A program made the translations under genes and the position numbers. From the NCBI GenBank assembly GCA_013213745.1, contig JABSQH010000075.1, positions 18,163-82,162 of the forward strand: DNA of 64,000 bases, written 5' to 3'. Positions 25,879 through 34,633 of the stretch are shown one piece after another (position 1 is the first letter of the stretch; each line of letters opens with the position of its first letter). Below the pieces are notes generated by a model. That model was not told the DNA's origin, did no database searches, and worked only from the letters and a program-made list of their open reading frames with translations. The stretch is from Ilumatobacteraceae bacterium (GTDB lineage Bacteria; Actinomycetota; Acidimicrobiia; Acidimicrobiales; Ilumatobacteraceae).

Positions 25879-26478
25879 TTAGACGTCGGCCTGATACGGC
25901 GGCGCCGGGTCGTACTGGAGGTAGCGCTGCACCGTGCGGGCATGCGCCGGGCCGTGAATCTCGCCGATCAGCCACAGCGCCATGTCGATCCCTGCGGACA
26001 CTCCCTGACTCGAGACCACCGAGCCGTCGCGCACCCACCGGGCATTGCGCACGACCGTGCAGTCGTCGCGGGCGTCGAGAGTGTCTTCGAACCCCCAGTG
26101 CGTGGCCACTCGCTTGCCAGCGGCCACGCCGGACGCAACGAGCAGCAGCGAACCGGTGCACACGCTGGTCATCCAGGTCGCCGTCAGCGCAACACGGGTC
26201 AGCCAGTCGAGGACGCGCTCGTTGTTCACCTCCGTGCGTGTGCCCATGCCACCCGGCACGAGCACGACGTCGTATGCCGGGTGGTCGTCGAGTGTGTGAT
26301 GCGGGATCACGGCCATCCCCTTGGCGCACCGCACGGGCTCGTTGCGTTCGGCGACCATGCTCACGTGGTGGTCACCGTCGGCACCGATCACCATCGTCGA
26401 TGCGGTGAACACTTCCCATGGTCCGACGAAGTCGAGTTCCTCGGCGTCGTCGAACACGAGCAGTCCGTAACTGGTCAT
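25879..26478 (-). CDS. DJ-1/PfpI family protein (isonitrile-hydratase-like)
   Basis: 199-residue single-domain class I glutamine amidotransferase-like protein. It opens YGLLVFDDAEELDFVGPWEV, the InhA/GlxA-type pattern, and has the nucleophile elbow TSVCTGSLLLVASG with its Cys and HWGFEDTL. There is no AraC DNA-binding domain, so an enzyme (isonitrile hydratase or related) is more likely than a regulator. Start ATG 26478 has AAAGAG about nine bases before it. Confidence 0.85.
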   Translation of the reverse strand: MTSYGLLVFDDAEELDFVGPWEVFTASTMVIGADGDHHVSMVAERNEPVRCAKGMAVIPHHTLDDHPAYDVVLVPGGMGTRTEVNNERVLDWLTRVALTATWMTSVCTGSLLLVASGVAAGKRVATHWGFEDTLDARDDCTVVRNARWVRDGSVVSSQGVSAGIDMALWLIGEIHGPAHARTVQRYLQYDPAPPYQADV

Positions 26479-26593
26479 GATCAGGCTCTTTCTCTGTGGT
26501 GTCGGATGAAGGTTCGGGCAGGTCGCACGGCTGGGTGGGGCGTTCCATACCGGCGCTCGCGCTGGCTTTGTCCACCTGGCCGCCGCAGGAACA

Positions 26594-27045
26594 TCACGAG
26601 CCACGGCGCAACCGTGTGTGCACAGGTCGCGCCTTCGTCATCGCAACCCGCGCGAGTGCGAGGTCGATACCTGCGGTAACGCCCGCTGACGTCCATACAC
26701 CGTCGTGGAGGTAGATCGGATCTGGGTCGACGATCGCCGCTGGAAAAGCCTCGGCGAATTGATCTGCCCGAGCCCAGTGTGTGGTGCACTGACCGCCGTC
26801 GAGCAAGCCGATCTCGCTCAACAGGAAGGCTCCTGAGCACACCGACGCGATTTCGGCCCGCCGTTCGGCGCCACTACGCACAGCTGGTAGCGCTCGTCGC
26901 CGGCCCATGCGTTGGCACCCGCGAACACCTCGTGCGGGGCGGTGACGTCGAGTGCCTGGGTGCCGGGATACGCGACGATCGCCACACGACGTGGTGCTGG
27001 TGGGGGCACCCCATCGATCGTGGCGTATGTCACACATGGCGTCAA
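26594..27045 (-). pseudogene. GlxA-like (DJ-1/PfpI, AraC-type regulator) gene remnant
   Basis: N-terminal piece in one frame (RRVAIVAYPGTQALDVTAPH, then DERYQLCVVAPNGG) and a second piece in another frame with the nucleophile elbow EIASVCSGAFLLSEIGLLDG, DPDPIYLHDGVWTSAG and VTAGIDLALARVAM. Between them about 50 residues of the expected domain are missing, and the C-terminal AraC-type helix-turn-helix is absent. So the gene suffered a frameshift with internal deletion and a 3' truncation. It stands just upstream of, and is similar in fold to, the intact DJ-1 gene at 25879. Confidence 0.7.
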
Positions 27046-27166
27046 TCACGCAAACCGCCCCAATCGTGCCATCGCCGGTTGTGCGATCCACTCGATGCGG
27101 GCGCCTACGTCTGCTCTGTCGCCGGCCGGCGCATCTCAGACGACGCCGTTCGAGCAGAACCATCTG

Positions 27167-27760
27167 GTGGAATGCAAAACTGCGCCCGTGATCGATCGCG
27201 AGATTAAGCAGTGCCTCGGTCAGATGATCAAGGGTGTGCAGGTGATCGGTGCGCACCACGCGGGCCGCTCACGGGCGTATACGAGCCACTGGTTGACACA
27301 GGTGAGTTTCGAGGAGCCGGTGGTGATGGCCAGCGTGTCGCCCAAACACGACACGTATCCGTTGATGATCGAGTCCGGCGAGTTCTCGGCCAGTCTGCTG
27401 GCGGCGGACCAGATCGCCGAGGGGCAGTACTTCAGTTACCCCGGGCGCAAGTTTCGTTATGTCGCCGACGAGTACATCACGCCGTGGTCGGATCAGGGTG
27501 GCCTGCCCGTTGTCCCGCACTCGATCGCCTGGCTGCGCTGCTCGATCTTCGAACAGATGACGATGCGCGACCATCAATTGCTGTTCGCGGAGGTGACTGC
27601 GGTCGAGCCGATCCGGTTGAAGGAGCCACCGCTGGTGTACTCGAGCCGGCTCGGATGGCGGGTTACTGGCGATCGTGCTCGCGAACGCGGCGTGAGCATC
27701 CGCGATCAGCTCCTCGAACGAGTCGCCGAGTTGCCCGACGGACCGGTGACTGCGGAGTAG
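27167..27760 (+). CDS. Flavin reductase domain protein
   Basis: About 197 residues of the FMN-binding split-barrel flavin reductase family (pfam Flavin_Reduct). Typical pieces: REIKQCLGQMIKGVQVIGA at the N-terminus, TQVSFEEPVVMASVSPKHD, and FSASLLAADQ. It binds FMN or reduces flavin with NAD(P)H, possibly supplying a partner monooxygenase. GTG at 27167 is used here; GTG at 27188 (MIDREIKQ) is an equally good start and neither has a clear Shine-Dalgarno. It lies 55 bases before an acyl-CoA dehydrogenase gene. Confidence 0.82.
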   Translation: MECKTAPVIDREIKQCLGQMIKGVQVIGAHHAGRSRAYTSHWLTQVSFEEPVVMASVSPKHDTYPLMIESGEFSASLLAADQIAEGQYFSYPGRKFRYVADEYITPWSDQGGLPVVPHSIAWLRCSIFEQMTMRDHQLLFAEVTAVEPIRLKEPPLVYSSRLGWRVTGDRARERGVSIRDQLLERVAELPDGPVTAE

Positions 27761-27815
27761 GGAGCGTTCGCCTCGACTGCGGTCCGCCGCCGAGCGACCA
27801 GTACCGTCGAGGGCC

Positions 27816-29024
27816 ATGACTGTGATCGATCAGACCGCGCTGTCGCCCGACGAGCAGCGTGTGGCCGACCTCGTCGAGGAGCTCCTCACCGAGTCTCCTC
27901 CCGACAGCACCGATCCGAAGACCTTTCTCGGGGCGCAGTACGACAAGGGCCTGGCTTGGGTGCACTTCCCCGAGGGCCAGGGCGGACTCGGACTGTCGCC
28001 GAAGTTGCAGAAGGACATCAACGAGCGGATCTATGCGGCCGGGGCGCCCAACCCGATGTACCGCAACCCGATCGGACACGGCATGTGTGCGCCGACGATC
28101 GTTGCCTGGGGAACCGCCGACCAGCAACAGCGATATCTCCGGCCGCTGTTCACCGGCGAGGAGGTCTGGTGCCAGCTGTTCTCCGAGCCGGGATCCGGAT
28201 CCGATTTCGCGGGGCTGTCGTCGTCGGGCGTACAGGACGGCGAGGAGTGGATCGTCAACGGTCAGAAGGTGTGGACCACTCTGGCCCACCTGTCCAAGTG
28301 GGGGCTGTTGGTCGTTCGCACCGATCCGCAGGCGGTGAAGCATGCCGGGCTCACGGCATTCGTGGTCGACATGCAGGATCCGACGGTGGAGATCCGGCCG
28401 CTGCGCCAGATGACCGGCGAAGCCGAGTTCAACGAGGTGTTCTTCTCCGACACGCGTATCGCCGAGACCGAGATGCTCGGGAAGCCTGGCGATGGTTGGC
28501 GTGCCTCGCTCACCACCTTGATGAACGAACGGGTCTCGATCGGCGGCACGATCCCGCCGAGGGGCTCCGGCACGATCGCCGCGCTCGTCGGCGTGTGGAA
28601 CGAGCTGCCCGCCGAAGCGAAGACCAATGTCGCCCGTGACGACGTGATGAAGCTGTGGGCACGAGCCGAAGTACTGCGGCTGACCAACATTCGCGCCAAC
28701 CAGATGCGGAAGGCGGGCGACCCGGGACCGGAAGGCTCGATCGGCAAGATGGCGTCGGCGGATCTCAACAAGGACATCTACGACGAGGCGATGAACCTGC
28801 TCGGTGCCGACGGGCTCTTATACGGCAGCTACGAGATGGTTCGCCCCGAGACTGCGATGGGTGCTGACACGCTGCAGAAAGCGTTCCTCCGCAGCCGGGC
28901 CAATTCGATCGAGGGTGGTACCACCGAGGTGATGAAGAACATCCTCGGCGAGCGGGTGCTGGGCCTGCCCGGCGACGTGCGCGTCGACCGCGAGGTCCCC
29001 TGGTCGGAGGTGCCGCGCAATTAG
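27816..29024 (+). CDS. Acyl-CoA dehydrogenase
   Basis: 402-residue FAD enzyme. Family motifs: WCQLFSEPGSGSDFAGLSS, IVNGQKVWTTLAHLSKWGLL, FNEVFFSDTRI and the C-terminal SNSIEGGTTEVMKNIL-like segment (RANSIEGGTTEVMKNILGER). The enzyme forms the alpha-beta double bond of an acyl-CoA; sequence alone does not give chain length, and the sterol/long-chain branch found in Actinobacteria is plausible. Follows a flavin reductase gene. Confidence 0.92.
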   Translation: MTVIDQTALSPDEQRVADLVEELLTESPPDSTDPKTFLGAQYDKGLAWVHFPEGQGGLGLSPKLQKDINERIYAAGAPNPMYRNPIGHGMCAPTIVAWGTADQQQRYLRPLFTGEEVWCQLFSEPGSGSDFAGLSSSGVQDGEEWIVNGQKVWTTLAHLSKWGLLVVRTDPQAVKHAGLTAFVVDMQDPTVEIRPLRQMTGEAEFNEVFFSDTRIAETEMLGKPGDGWRASLTTLMNERVSIGGTIPPRGSGTIAALVGVWNELPAEAKTNVARDDVMKLWARAEVLRLTNIRANQMRKAGDPGPEGSIGKMASADLNKDIYDEAMNLLGADGLLYGSYEMVRPETAMGADTLQKAFLRSRANSIEGGTTEVMKNILGERVLGLPGDVRVDREVPWSEVPRN

Positions 29025-29425
29025 TGCGCGTCCGCGGGTCACAGTGCCATATGGCACCAGCCTGCCGCCCTTGCGCCCGACAACGGGAGAGCTTCGAGTT
29101 CACCGACGTTCGCGGCGCGCTCGAGCCGGAGGGCATCGGCGACGATGGCGCTGTCGAGCAATTGTTCAGCGGCCTCGACTTCGGTGTCGACGACGAACAC
29201 GACCTGGCGGTGAGCCAGTTCGGCGAGACGCCGGAGGCAGCCTCGAGCTGACCCAGTCCGGCAGCACGATTACCGGATCTGGCCTGTTCCTCGCCGGCGC
29301 CGATCTCACGACCGAGCCGGTGGCTGGCACCATCACGGTCAACTGCAAGGAACTGTGAGCACGGGGCTGCTTGCACGACCTGCTGCTGGTCGTTGAAAGG
29401 GCAGAACTCGACGAGGCCCGTCGCG
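29025..29425. other. Gene-free 0.4 kb with two coding-like fragments
   Basis: No intact gene. On the minus strand, 29039-29250 keeps an open, G/C-ended frame (RRLAELAHRQVVFVVDTEVE, then LLDSAIVADALRLERAA) that lacks a convincing start; a GTG at 29200 is the only candidate. On the plus strand, about 29240-29361 reads SLELTQSGSTITGSGLFLAG and ends ITVNCKEL before TGA, like the last beta strands of a secreted or lipocalin-like protein. Both look like 3' ends of lost genes. A perfect 14-base palindrome (GTGCCATATGGCAC) is at 29044-29057. Confidence 0.4.
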
Positions 29426-30460
29426 CTAACGAGACAGTGACGCAAGGACCTCGCTCGCTCCGAGCGAGCGATCGTCCATCGCCGGCCGACCGAGCAGGGA
29501 TCCCCCGAGCATCACCGTGGCCGCTGTTTCGATCGCCTCCTGCAGCTCGCGAATGTTGCGCGGCGGCGGGAAGTACTCGTCCTCGTCGGTCACATCGACC
29601 AGCTCGACACCGGCGGTCGGGTCGAGAAACTCGATCACCTCGTCGACGAGTTCTTCAGGAGCCGACGCTCCAGCGGTCACGCCGACGACCCCCTCGAGGT
29701 CGGTGGGGAGTTCACCGACGGCGTTGACCCGATAGACCCGCGAACAGCCCTCCTCGATGGCGAGTTGTTCGAGCGCACGGGTGTTGGATGAGTTGCCCGA
29801 GCCGATGACCACGATGGCGTCGCAGCGGTGGTCCAACTCCATCAGCGCCGCCTGCCGGTTGGTCGTGGCGAAGCACAGGTCGCTGCGACCCGGTGTCCAC
29901 ACGTCGGGAAACCGATCGCGCACCGCCACGGCGACGCCTTCCCAGTCGCGATGCGACAACGTGGTCTGGGCCAGCAGCGCGACCGGCTCGGCAATGTCGT
30001 CGAGCGCCTCGACGTCGGTCACGGTCTCCACCCGGTCAATCGCCTGCGGGGCGACCGCCATTGTGCCTACGGCTTCCTCGTGGCCGTCGTGCCCGATGTA
30101 GACGATGCGGTAACCCTTGCCTGCACGCACCTTGACCTCGTGGTGCACCTTGGTCACCAGCGGACACACCGAGTCGACGACGTATGAACCACGGGCGCGG
30201 GCCGCATCGACCACCTCGGGCGCCGATCCATGAGCCGACAACATGATCGGGCTTCCCGCCGGCACGTCGTCGATCGAGTCGACGAACACCACGCCCTGCG
30301 CTTCGAAGCGCTCGACGACAAGCTTGTTGTGGACGATCTCGTGGTAGCAGTAGACCGGCGCCGGGTAGACCCGAACCATCCAGGCCAACGCCTTGATCGC
30401 CATCTCGACACCTGCGCAGAAACCACGGGGCTGTGCTAAGAGCACGTGCTCGACCGACAT
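29426..30460 (-). CDS. ispH: 4-hydroxy-3-methylbut-2-enyl diphosphate reductase
   Basis: 344-residue last enzyme of the MEP isoprenoid pathway, which reduces HMBPP to IPP and DMAPP with a [4Fe-4S] cluster. The three cluster cysteines are in QPRGFCAGV (Cys15), VVDSVCPLVTKVH and RSDLCFATTNRQ; substrate-binding EIVHN, LSAHGSAP and GSGNSSNTRAL are present. ATG at 30460 fits the universal N-terminus MSVEHVLLAQPRGFC. Divergent from the DUF512 gene with a 49-base shared promoter region. Confidence 0.96.
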   Translation of the reverse strand: MSVEHVLLAQPRGFCAGVEMAIKALAWMVRVYPAPVYCYHEIVHNKLVVERFEAQGVVFVDSIDDVPAGSPIMLSAHGSAPEVVDAARARGSYVVDSVCPLVTKVHHEVKVRAGKGYRIVYIGHDGHEEAVGTMAVAPQAIDRVETVTDVEALDDIAEPVALLAQTTLSHRDWEGVAVAVRDRFPDVWTPGRSDLCFATTNRQAALMELDHRCDAIVVIGSGNSSNTRALEQLAIEEGCSRVYRVNAVGELPTDLEGVVGVTAGASAPEELVDEVIEFLDPTAGVELVDVTDEDEYFPPPRNIRELQEAIETAATVMLGGSLLGRPAMDDRSLGASEVLASLSR

Positions 30461-30509
30461 CGTGATGCCGAATCTACCCTCGGGAGGCCACCGGTAGCCT
30501 GATGCGGCT

Positions 30510-31946
30510 ATGTCCACCCGCGCTGCGTTGTCGCCCACCGTGGTGTCGGTCACCCCGGAATCCCCGGCCGCCGACGTCGGCGTACTCCCGGGTGACGAGA
30601 TTGTGCGCGTCAACGGTGATGAGCCGCGGGACGTGATCGAGTGGACGTTCGCCACCGATGAGCCGAACGTCGAGCTCGATGTCGTTCGCGGAGGACTCGA
30701 GCTGGCATTCACGATCGACAAAGCCCCGGGCGCACCGCTCGGCGTCGAGGTGTCGAGCGCGGTGTTCGATCGTGTGCGCACGTGTGACAACCACTGCGAG
30801 TTCTGCTTCATCTATCAACTCCCGAAAGGAATGCGCCGGAGTCTGTATCTGAAAGACGACGACTATCGGCTGTCGTTTCTGTACGGGAACTTCACGACGC
30901 TGACCCGGTTCACCGAAGCCGACCTCGAACGCGTCGTCACCGAACGGCTCTCACCGCTACACGTGAGCATCCACGCCACCGATCCCGAGATGCGTGCGCA
31001 CATGCTGAAGAACCGACGTGGCGCAACGAGTCTGCGCTGGCTCCGCGCGTTGCTCGATCACGGGATCTCAGTACGCGGCCAAGTTGTCGTGTGCCCCGGT
31101 CAGAACGACGGTGTCGTGTTCGACGACACCATGGCCGGAATCCTCGACGAGTACCCCGAGCTCGATGCCGTCGCCGTCGTCCCGCTTGGCGTGTCGCGTT
31201 TCAACCCCGCCGACACGATGCGCCCGCATACCCAGACCGAAGCCGCAGCGATCGTCGATACGGTCGAGAGCTGGCAGCACACGTTCCTCGACGTGCTCGG
31301 CCGGCGAATGGTCTACGTAGCTGACGAGTACTACCTGATGGCGCAGCGTCCGTTTCCGGCGGGCGTGGACTACGACGGATTCCCGATGCACGAAGACGGC
31401 ATCGGTATGGCGCGTACGTTCGAATCGGAGTTTCGTGGTCAGGCCGATGAGGTGACCGGCGTACGTCGAGGGTTCTTCGCAGCGGTCGATGCGCCACCCA
31501 ATCCTGCCGCGTACACGGGCCTGCGCACCTGTTCGTCGCACGAGGCCGAGCCGGCAGCGGAGAGCGCTGTCGATACGGCGGTGTCGGTCGGGGTGACGAT
31601 GCGACCGAGCCGGCGGGCGCCGGTCGGTGTGCTCACTGGCGCGATGGGGGCTCGCGTCATCGAGCCGCTGGTTGCCGAGCTCGGCCGGGACGATGTCCGG
31701 GTGCTGCCGGTCGACAACAAGTTTTTTGGTGGTAACACCGGTGTAACTGGTCTCATGACGGGCGCCGACGTCGCTCGTGTGCTCGGCACACAACCCGCCG
31801 GGCACCGGTATCTCCTGCCCGATGTGTGCTTGTCGGACGACGGCCGCTTCCTCGACGGCGTCAGCGTCGACGAACTTCCTCGACCCGTCGAAATCGTCGT
31901 CACGGATGGCCGGGCATTGCGCTCGGCCTTGGAGGTGGCCGCATGA
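30510..31946 (+). CDS. DUF512 radical SAM protein with N-terminal PDZ-like domain
   Basis: 478 residues. A short PDZ-like segment (SPAADVGVLPGDEIVRVNG) is followed by a radical-SAM-like iron-sulfur motif CDNHCEFCF (Cx3Cx2C) in RTCDNHCEFCFIYQLPKGMR, then the DUF512 domain (VVPLGVSRFNP; DNKFFGGNTGVTGLMTG). The family is widespread, often beside der as here, and its reaction is not established. Its stop overlaps the der start (ATGA), so the two are coupled. Confidence 0.88.
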   Translation: MSTRAALSPTVVSVTPESPAADVGVLPGDEIVRVNGDEPRDVIEWTFATDEPNVELDVVRGGLELAFTIDKAPGAPLGVEVSSAVFDRVRTCDNHCEFCFIYQLPKGMRRSLYLKDDDYRLSFLYGNFTTLTRFTEADLERVVTERLSPLHVSIHATDPEMRAHMLKNRRGATSLRWLRALLDHGISVRGQVVVCPGQNDGVVFDDTMAGILDEYPELDAVAVVPLGVSRFNPADTMRPHTQTEAAAIVDTVESWQHTFLDVLGRRMVYVADEYYLMAQRPFPAGVDYDGFPMHEDGIGMARTFESEFRGQADEVTGVRRGFFAAVDAPPNPAAYTGLRTCSSHEAEPAAESAVDTAVSVGVTMRPSRRAPVGVLTGAMGARVIEPLVAELGRDDVRVLPVDNKFFGGNTGVTGLMTGADVARVLGTQPAGHRYLLPDVCLSDDGRFLDGVSVDELPRPVEIVVTDGRALRSALEVAA

Positions 31947-33274
31947 GCGCAACGGTGGTGATCGTCGGCCGTCCGAACGTGGGCAAGAGCACGTTGTTCA
32001 ACCGCATCCTCGGTAGCCAGGAAGCGATCGTCGAAGATCGCCCCGGAGTCACTCGCGACCGCAAGACGCTCGATGCAGAGTGGCTGGGAGTGCCGTTTTC
32101 GGTCGTCGACACCGGAGGGTGGATGCCGAGCGGCGACCAACTCGACACCAAGGTCAGCGGACAGGTCGAAACCGCAGTTCGTGGTGCTGACGTCGTGTTG
32201 TTCGTCGTCGACGCGGCCGTCGGTGTCTCCGACGACGACGAGGCCATCGCCAATTGGCTGCGCCGCCTCGATGCGCCCGTACTCGTGGTCGCCAACAAGG
32301 CCGACAACGACCGCCGCGAGAACGAGATGTGGGAGTTCATGTCGCTCGGTCTCGGCGAACCGATCCCGGTCAGTGCGTTGCACGGTCGTCGCGCCGGCGA
32401 CCTGCTCGATGTTGTCGTCGAGCGGCTTCCGAGTGAGGACGATTCTGTTGGCGACGACGGGCGCGCTACGCATGAAATCCCCGGTTTTTCGGAGGAAGTC
32501 GACGATGACACGCCGCGAGTGGCGATCGTCGGGCGGCCCAACGTGGGCAAGAGCACGCTGTTCAACAAGCTGGTGGGGGAGGAGCGCGCGGTCGTCCACG
32601 ACCTCGCGGGCACAACTCGCGACTCGATCGATACGCGCGTCGACACGCCCGATGGCCCGGTGGTGTTCATCGACACCGCCGGCATGCGGCGCAAGGCGAA
32701 GATCGACGACTCCGCGGAGTACTACTCGTTCGTTCGCGCGCTGCGCTCGATCGACGATGCCGACGTGGCGCTGCTCGTGATCGATGCGACCGTCGGGATC
32801 ACCGCCCAGGACCAACGCCTGGCGGAGCGCATCGACGCAGCGGGGTGCCCGATCCTGTTGGTGCTCAACAAGTGGGAGTTGCTCGACGCCGAGAACCGTG
32901 ACGAGGTGCTGTCGGAGCTGCGGCGACGCCTGGCGTTCGTCGGCGACGTCCCGATCCTGCGGGTGTCGGCGCTCACGGGAAAGAACCTCAACAAGCTCAT
33001 GCCCGCACTGCGCGAGTCGATCGAGCAGTACCAGACGAAGCTGCCGACCAAAGACGTCAATCGTGTCATCGCCGACGCCCAACAGCGCCAACCGGGCCCG
33101 GGCGGGGTCCGCGTGCTGTACGCCGTGCAGGGCGCGGCCGAGCCGCCGACGTTCACACTGTTCGTCAACCGCACGGTGCCCCCGCACTACTTGCGCTATC
33201 TCGAGCGGGTGATTCGCGAAGAGTTCGATCTCGGCGCGACGGCGATCAAGCTCCGGGTGCGAAAGCGCAGCTGA
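31943..33274 (+). CDS. der: Ribosome biogenesis GTPase Der (EngA)
   Basis: 443-residue double-GTPase involved in 50S subunit maturation. Two G domains each show G1 GRPNVGKSTLFN, G3 DTGGW or DTAGM, and G4 NKAD or NKWE; a C-terminal KH-like domain ends NRTVPPHYLRYLERVIRE. Tandem G domains plus KH distinguish it from Era. ATG at 31943 is inside the previous gene's end. The small zinc-ribbon gene follows with a TGATG junction. Confidence 0.97.
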   Translation: MSATVVIVGRPNVGKSTLFNRILGSQEAIVEDRPGVTRDRKTLDAEWLGVPFSVVDTGGWMPSGDQLDTKVSGQVETAVRGADVVLFVVDAAVGVSDDDEAIANWLRRLDAPVLVVANKADNDRRENEMWEFMSLGLGEPIPVSALHGRRAGDLLDVVVERLPSEDDSVGDDGRATHEIPGFSEEVDDDTPRVAIVGRPNVGKSTLFNKLVGEERAVVHDLAGTTRDSIDTRVDTPDGPVVFIDTAGMRRKAKIDDSAEYYSFVRALRSIDDADVALLVIDATVGITAQDQRLAERIDAAGCPILLVLNKWELLDAENRDEVLSELRRRLAFVGDVPILRVSALTGKNLNKLMPALRESIEQYQTKLPTKDVNRVIADAQQRQPGPGGVRVLYAVQGAAEPPTFTLFVNRTVPPHYLRYLERVIREEFDLGATAIKLRVRKRS

Positions 33275-33471
33275 TGCCCTGGTGCGAGGATTGCGCTCGG
33301 TACTGGACGCCCAATGCGATGAACGACGACGGAACCTGCCCGAAGTGTGATGCGGTCGTCGACGCGCAGACCGACGAGGTCGTCGCCGAGAAAGCGCCGT
33401 GGCACTTCAAGTTGATGATCGTCGCTCTCGTGGCGTATCTCGGCTGGCGGGTTGTCGACCTGTTCATGTGA
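33274..33471 (+). CDS. Small zinc-ribbon membrane protein
   Basis: 65 residues. An N-terminal ribbon with CEDCARYW and GTCPKCD (two CxxC pairs) is followed by a linker and one membrane helix (KLMIVALVAYLGWRVVDLF). Start overlaps the der stop (TGATG), so it is translated from the der message. Such tiny proteins commonly follow der or other essential genes in Acidimicrobiia-like genomes; function unknown. Confidence 0.75.
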   Translation: MPWCEDCARYWTPNAMNDDGTCPKCDAVVDAQTDEVVAEKAPWHFKLMIVALVAYLGWRVVDLFM

Positions 33472-33513
33472 TTCGCATCGGTCAGGCGACGGCCTGTATC
33501 AGGCTGTCGCGCC

Positions 33514-34173
33514 GTGAACACCACCTTCAACGACCTCATTGCGGTGTCTCTCAACACCTCGCTCTCCGCTGATGCCGACGCATCACACACGATGCGCTTG
33601 ATGCGGCGAGCGGCACGGATCATGCGCAGTCAAGGCGTCTCCGTCGACATGATCCACCTGCACGATCACTTCATCGGCATCGGAATGGTGCAGGACACAG
33701 GGAGCAGTACGGCCAACGCGATCAGTGGCCAGGCATCCAAGAGCGCATCTTCGCTGCCGACATCTTCGTGCTCGGCACCCCGATCTGGTTGGGGGTCAAG
33801 TCGAGCGTTGCCACGCTGGCCATCGAGCGCATGTACGCGTACTCCGGCGAGTTCAACGATGCGGGTCAGTGGGCGTACGCGCGACGTCCTCTACGCCCTC
33901 CAACACATCGGCTACACGATCCCGCCGCAGGCCGACTGCGGCTGGATCGGGGAAGCCGGCCCTGGCGCGAGTTACGGCGACCTGCCAGAGGGTGGTGGCA
34001 CGCGCGCCGGCTACGACAACGACTTCACGATGCGCAACACCACGTTCAGGTCCTGAAACCTGATGCACACTGCACTCATGCTCAAAGACGCCGGTGGCCT
34101 CCCCGCCGACGGCAACGTTCCAGAGTCGTGGCGGGAGGTCCCCCGCCGGCGGCGACGTATCAAGCCGGGCTGA
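33514..34173 (+). pseudogene. NAD(P)H-dependent FMN reductase / flavodoxin-like gene remnant
   Basis: Pieces of one protein in two frames. GTG 33514 opens NTTFNDLIAVSLNTSL and runs through VDMIHLHDHFIGIGM. After a one-base deletion near 33700 the frame shifts to DQWPGIQERIFAADIFVLG, TPIWLGVKSSVATLAIERMY and FNDAGQWAY. About 24 residues are then missing, and the first frame resumes with DVLYALQHIGYTIPP, GWIGEAGPG and NDFTMRNTTFRS. TGA at 34054 replaces an expected TGG (W) before NLMHTALMLKDAGGLP; the final stop is at 34171. At least three lesions, so it is not functional. Its 3' end touches the Nif11-like frame on the other strand. Confidence 0.75.
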
Positions 34174-34558
34174 GCAGGGTCGCCGACGCACTGACCGTTG
34201 CCGCCACCGTTTCGAGCGTTCCCGTCACACCAGACCCTATGACTGAGGCGACTTCTTCGTTGGACAGCTCGCCGCCGCTCGATTGGGGCAAGACGTTGGC
34301 CATGTGCGCACGGCGCACACCTTCGTAACCTTCAGAGTCGAGCAACTTGCGCCGATCTTCAATCGGCAGTCCGATCAGTTGCTCTGCAAGGTCGGAATCG
34401 GCCGACAGTCGCTGTACCAGTGCTTTCGCTGCGTCGTCGCTCGTCGAGGAATCGCCGCGATCCGATCGATTCTGCTGTGGCCAGCGCGCCAGCACTGGGG
34501 TAGGACACCGTTGCGCTCTGTTGTGCGCAGGCGCAAATGAGTGACGAACAGTCGCCAT
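34160..34558 (-). CDS. Nif11-like leader/precursor peptide
   Basis: The conserved part (34160-34444) reads SDDAAKALVQRLSADSDLA, then DRRKLLDSEGYEGVRRAHMA and GGELSNEEVASVIGSG, followed by a 22-residue tail VTGTLETVAATVSASATLLS-PA with no Cys. Spacing and residues match the Nif11-type leader (N-terminal helix, EGY/EGF, then an acidic S-x-E-E segment before glycine). It also matches the frameshifted peptide at 23206-23513. The start is uncertain: ATG 34558 and GTG 34495 precede unconserved sequence, and the codon where homologues would start (34444) is ACG, so the gene may also be losing function. No maturase, transporter or protease lies nearby. Confidence 0.55.
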   Translation of the reverse strand: MATVRHSFAPAHNRAQRCPTPVLARWPQQNRSDRGDSSTSDDAAKALVQRLSADSDLAEQLIGLPIEDRRKLLDSEGYEGVRRAHMANVLPQSSGGELSNEEVASVIGSGVTGTLETVAATVSASATLLSPA

Positions 34559-34633
34559 TCGCCAGACGCTCGACGCCCCCGGACTTCGCTGCCATCTCGG
34601 CCGGCGATGGGCCCCTGTGGCCGCGGCGTGGCG

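Noticed and set aside
29044..29057. Perfect palindrome GTGCCATATGGCAC as an operator
   Set aside because: It lies just behind an acyl-CoA dehydrogenase stop among gene fragments, not in front of any gene.
31439..33187. 582-codon minus-strand frame opposite der
   Set aside because: Shadow of der, whose two GTPase domains are unmistakable.
23206..34558. A complete RiPP biosynthetic cluster
   Set aside because: Only precursor-like peptides are visible; no lanthionine synthetase, YcaO, C39 transporter or matching protease in the interval. The methyltransferase and radical-SAM DUF512 protein belong to other families.
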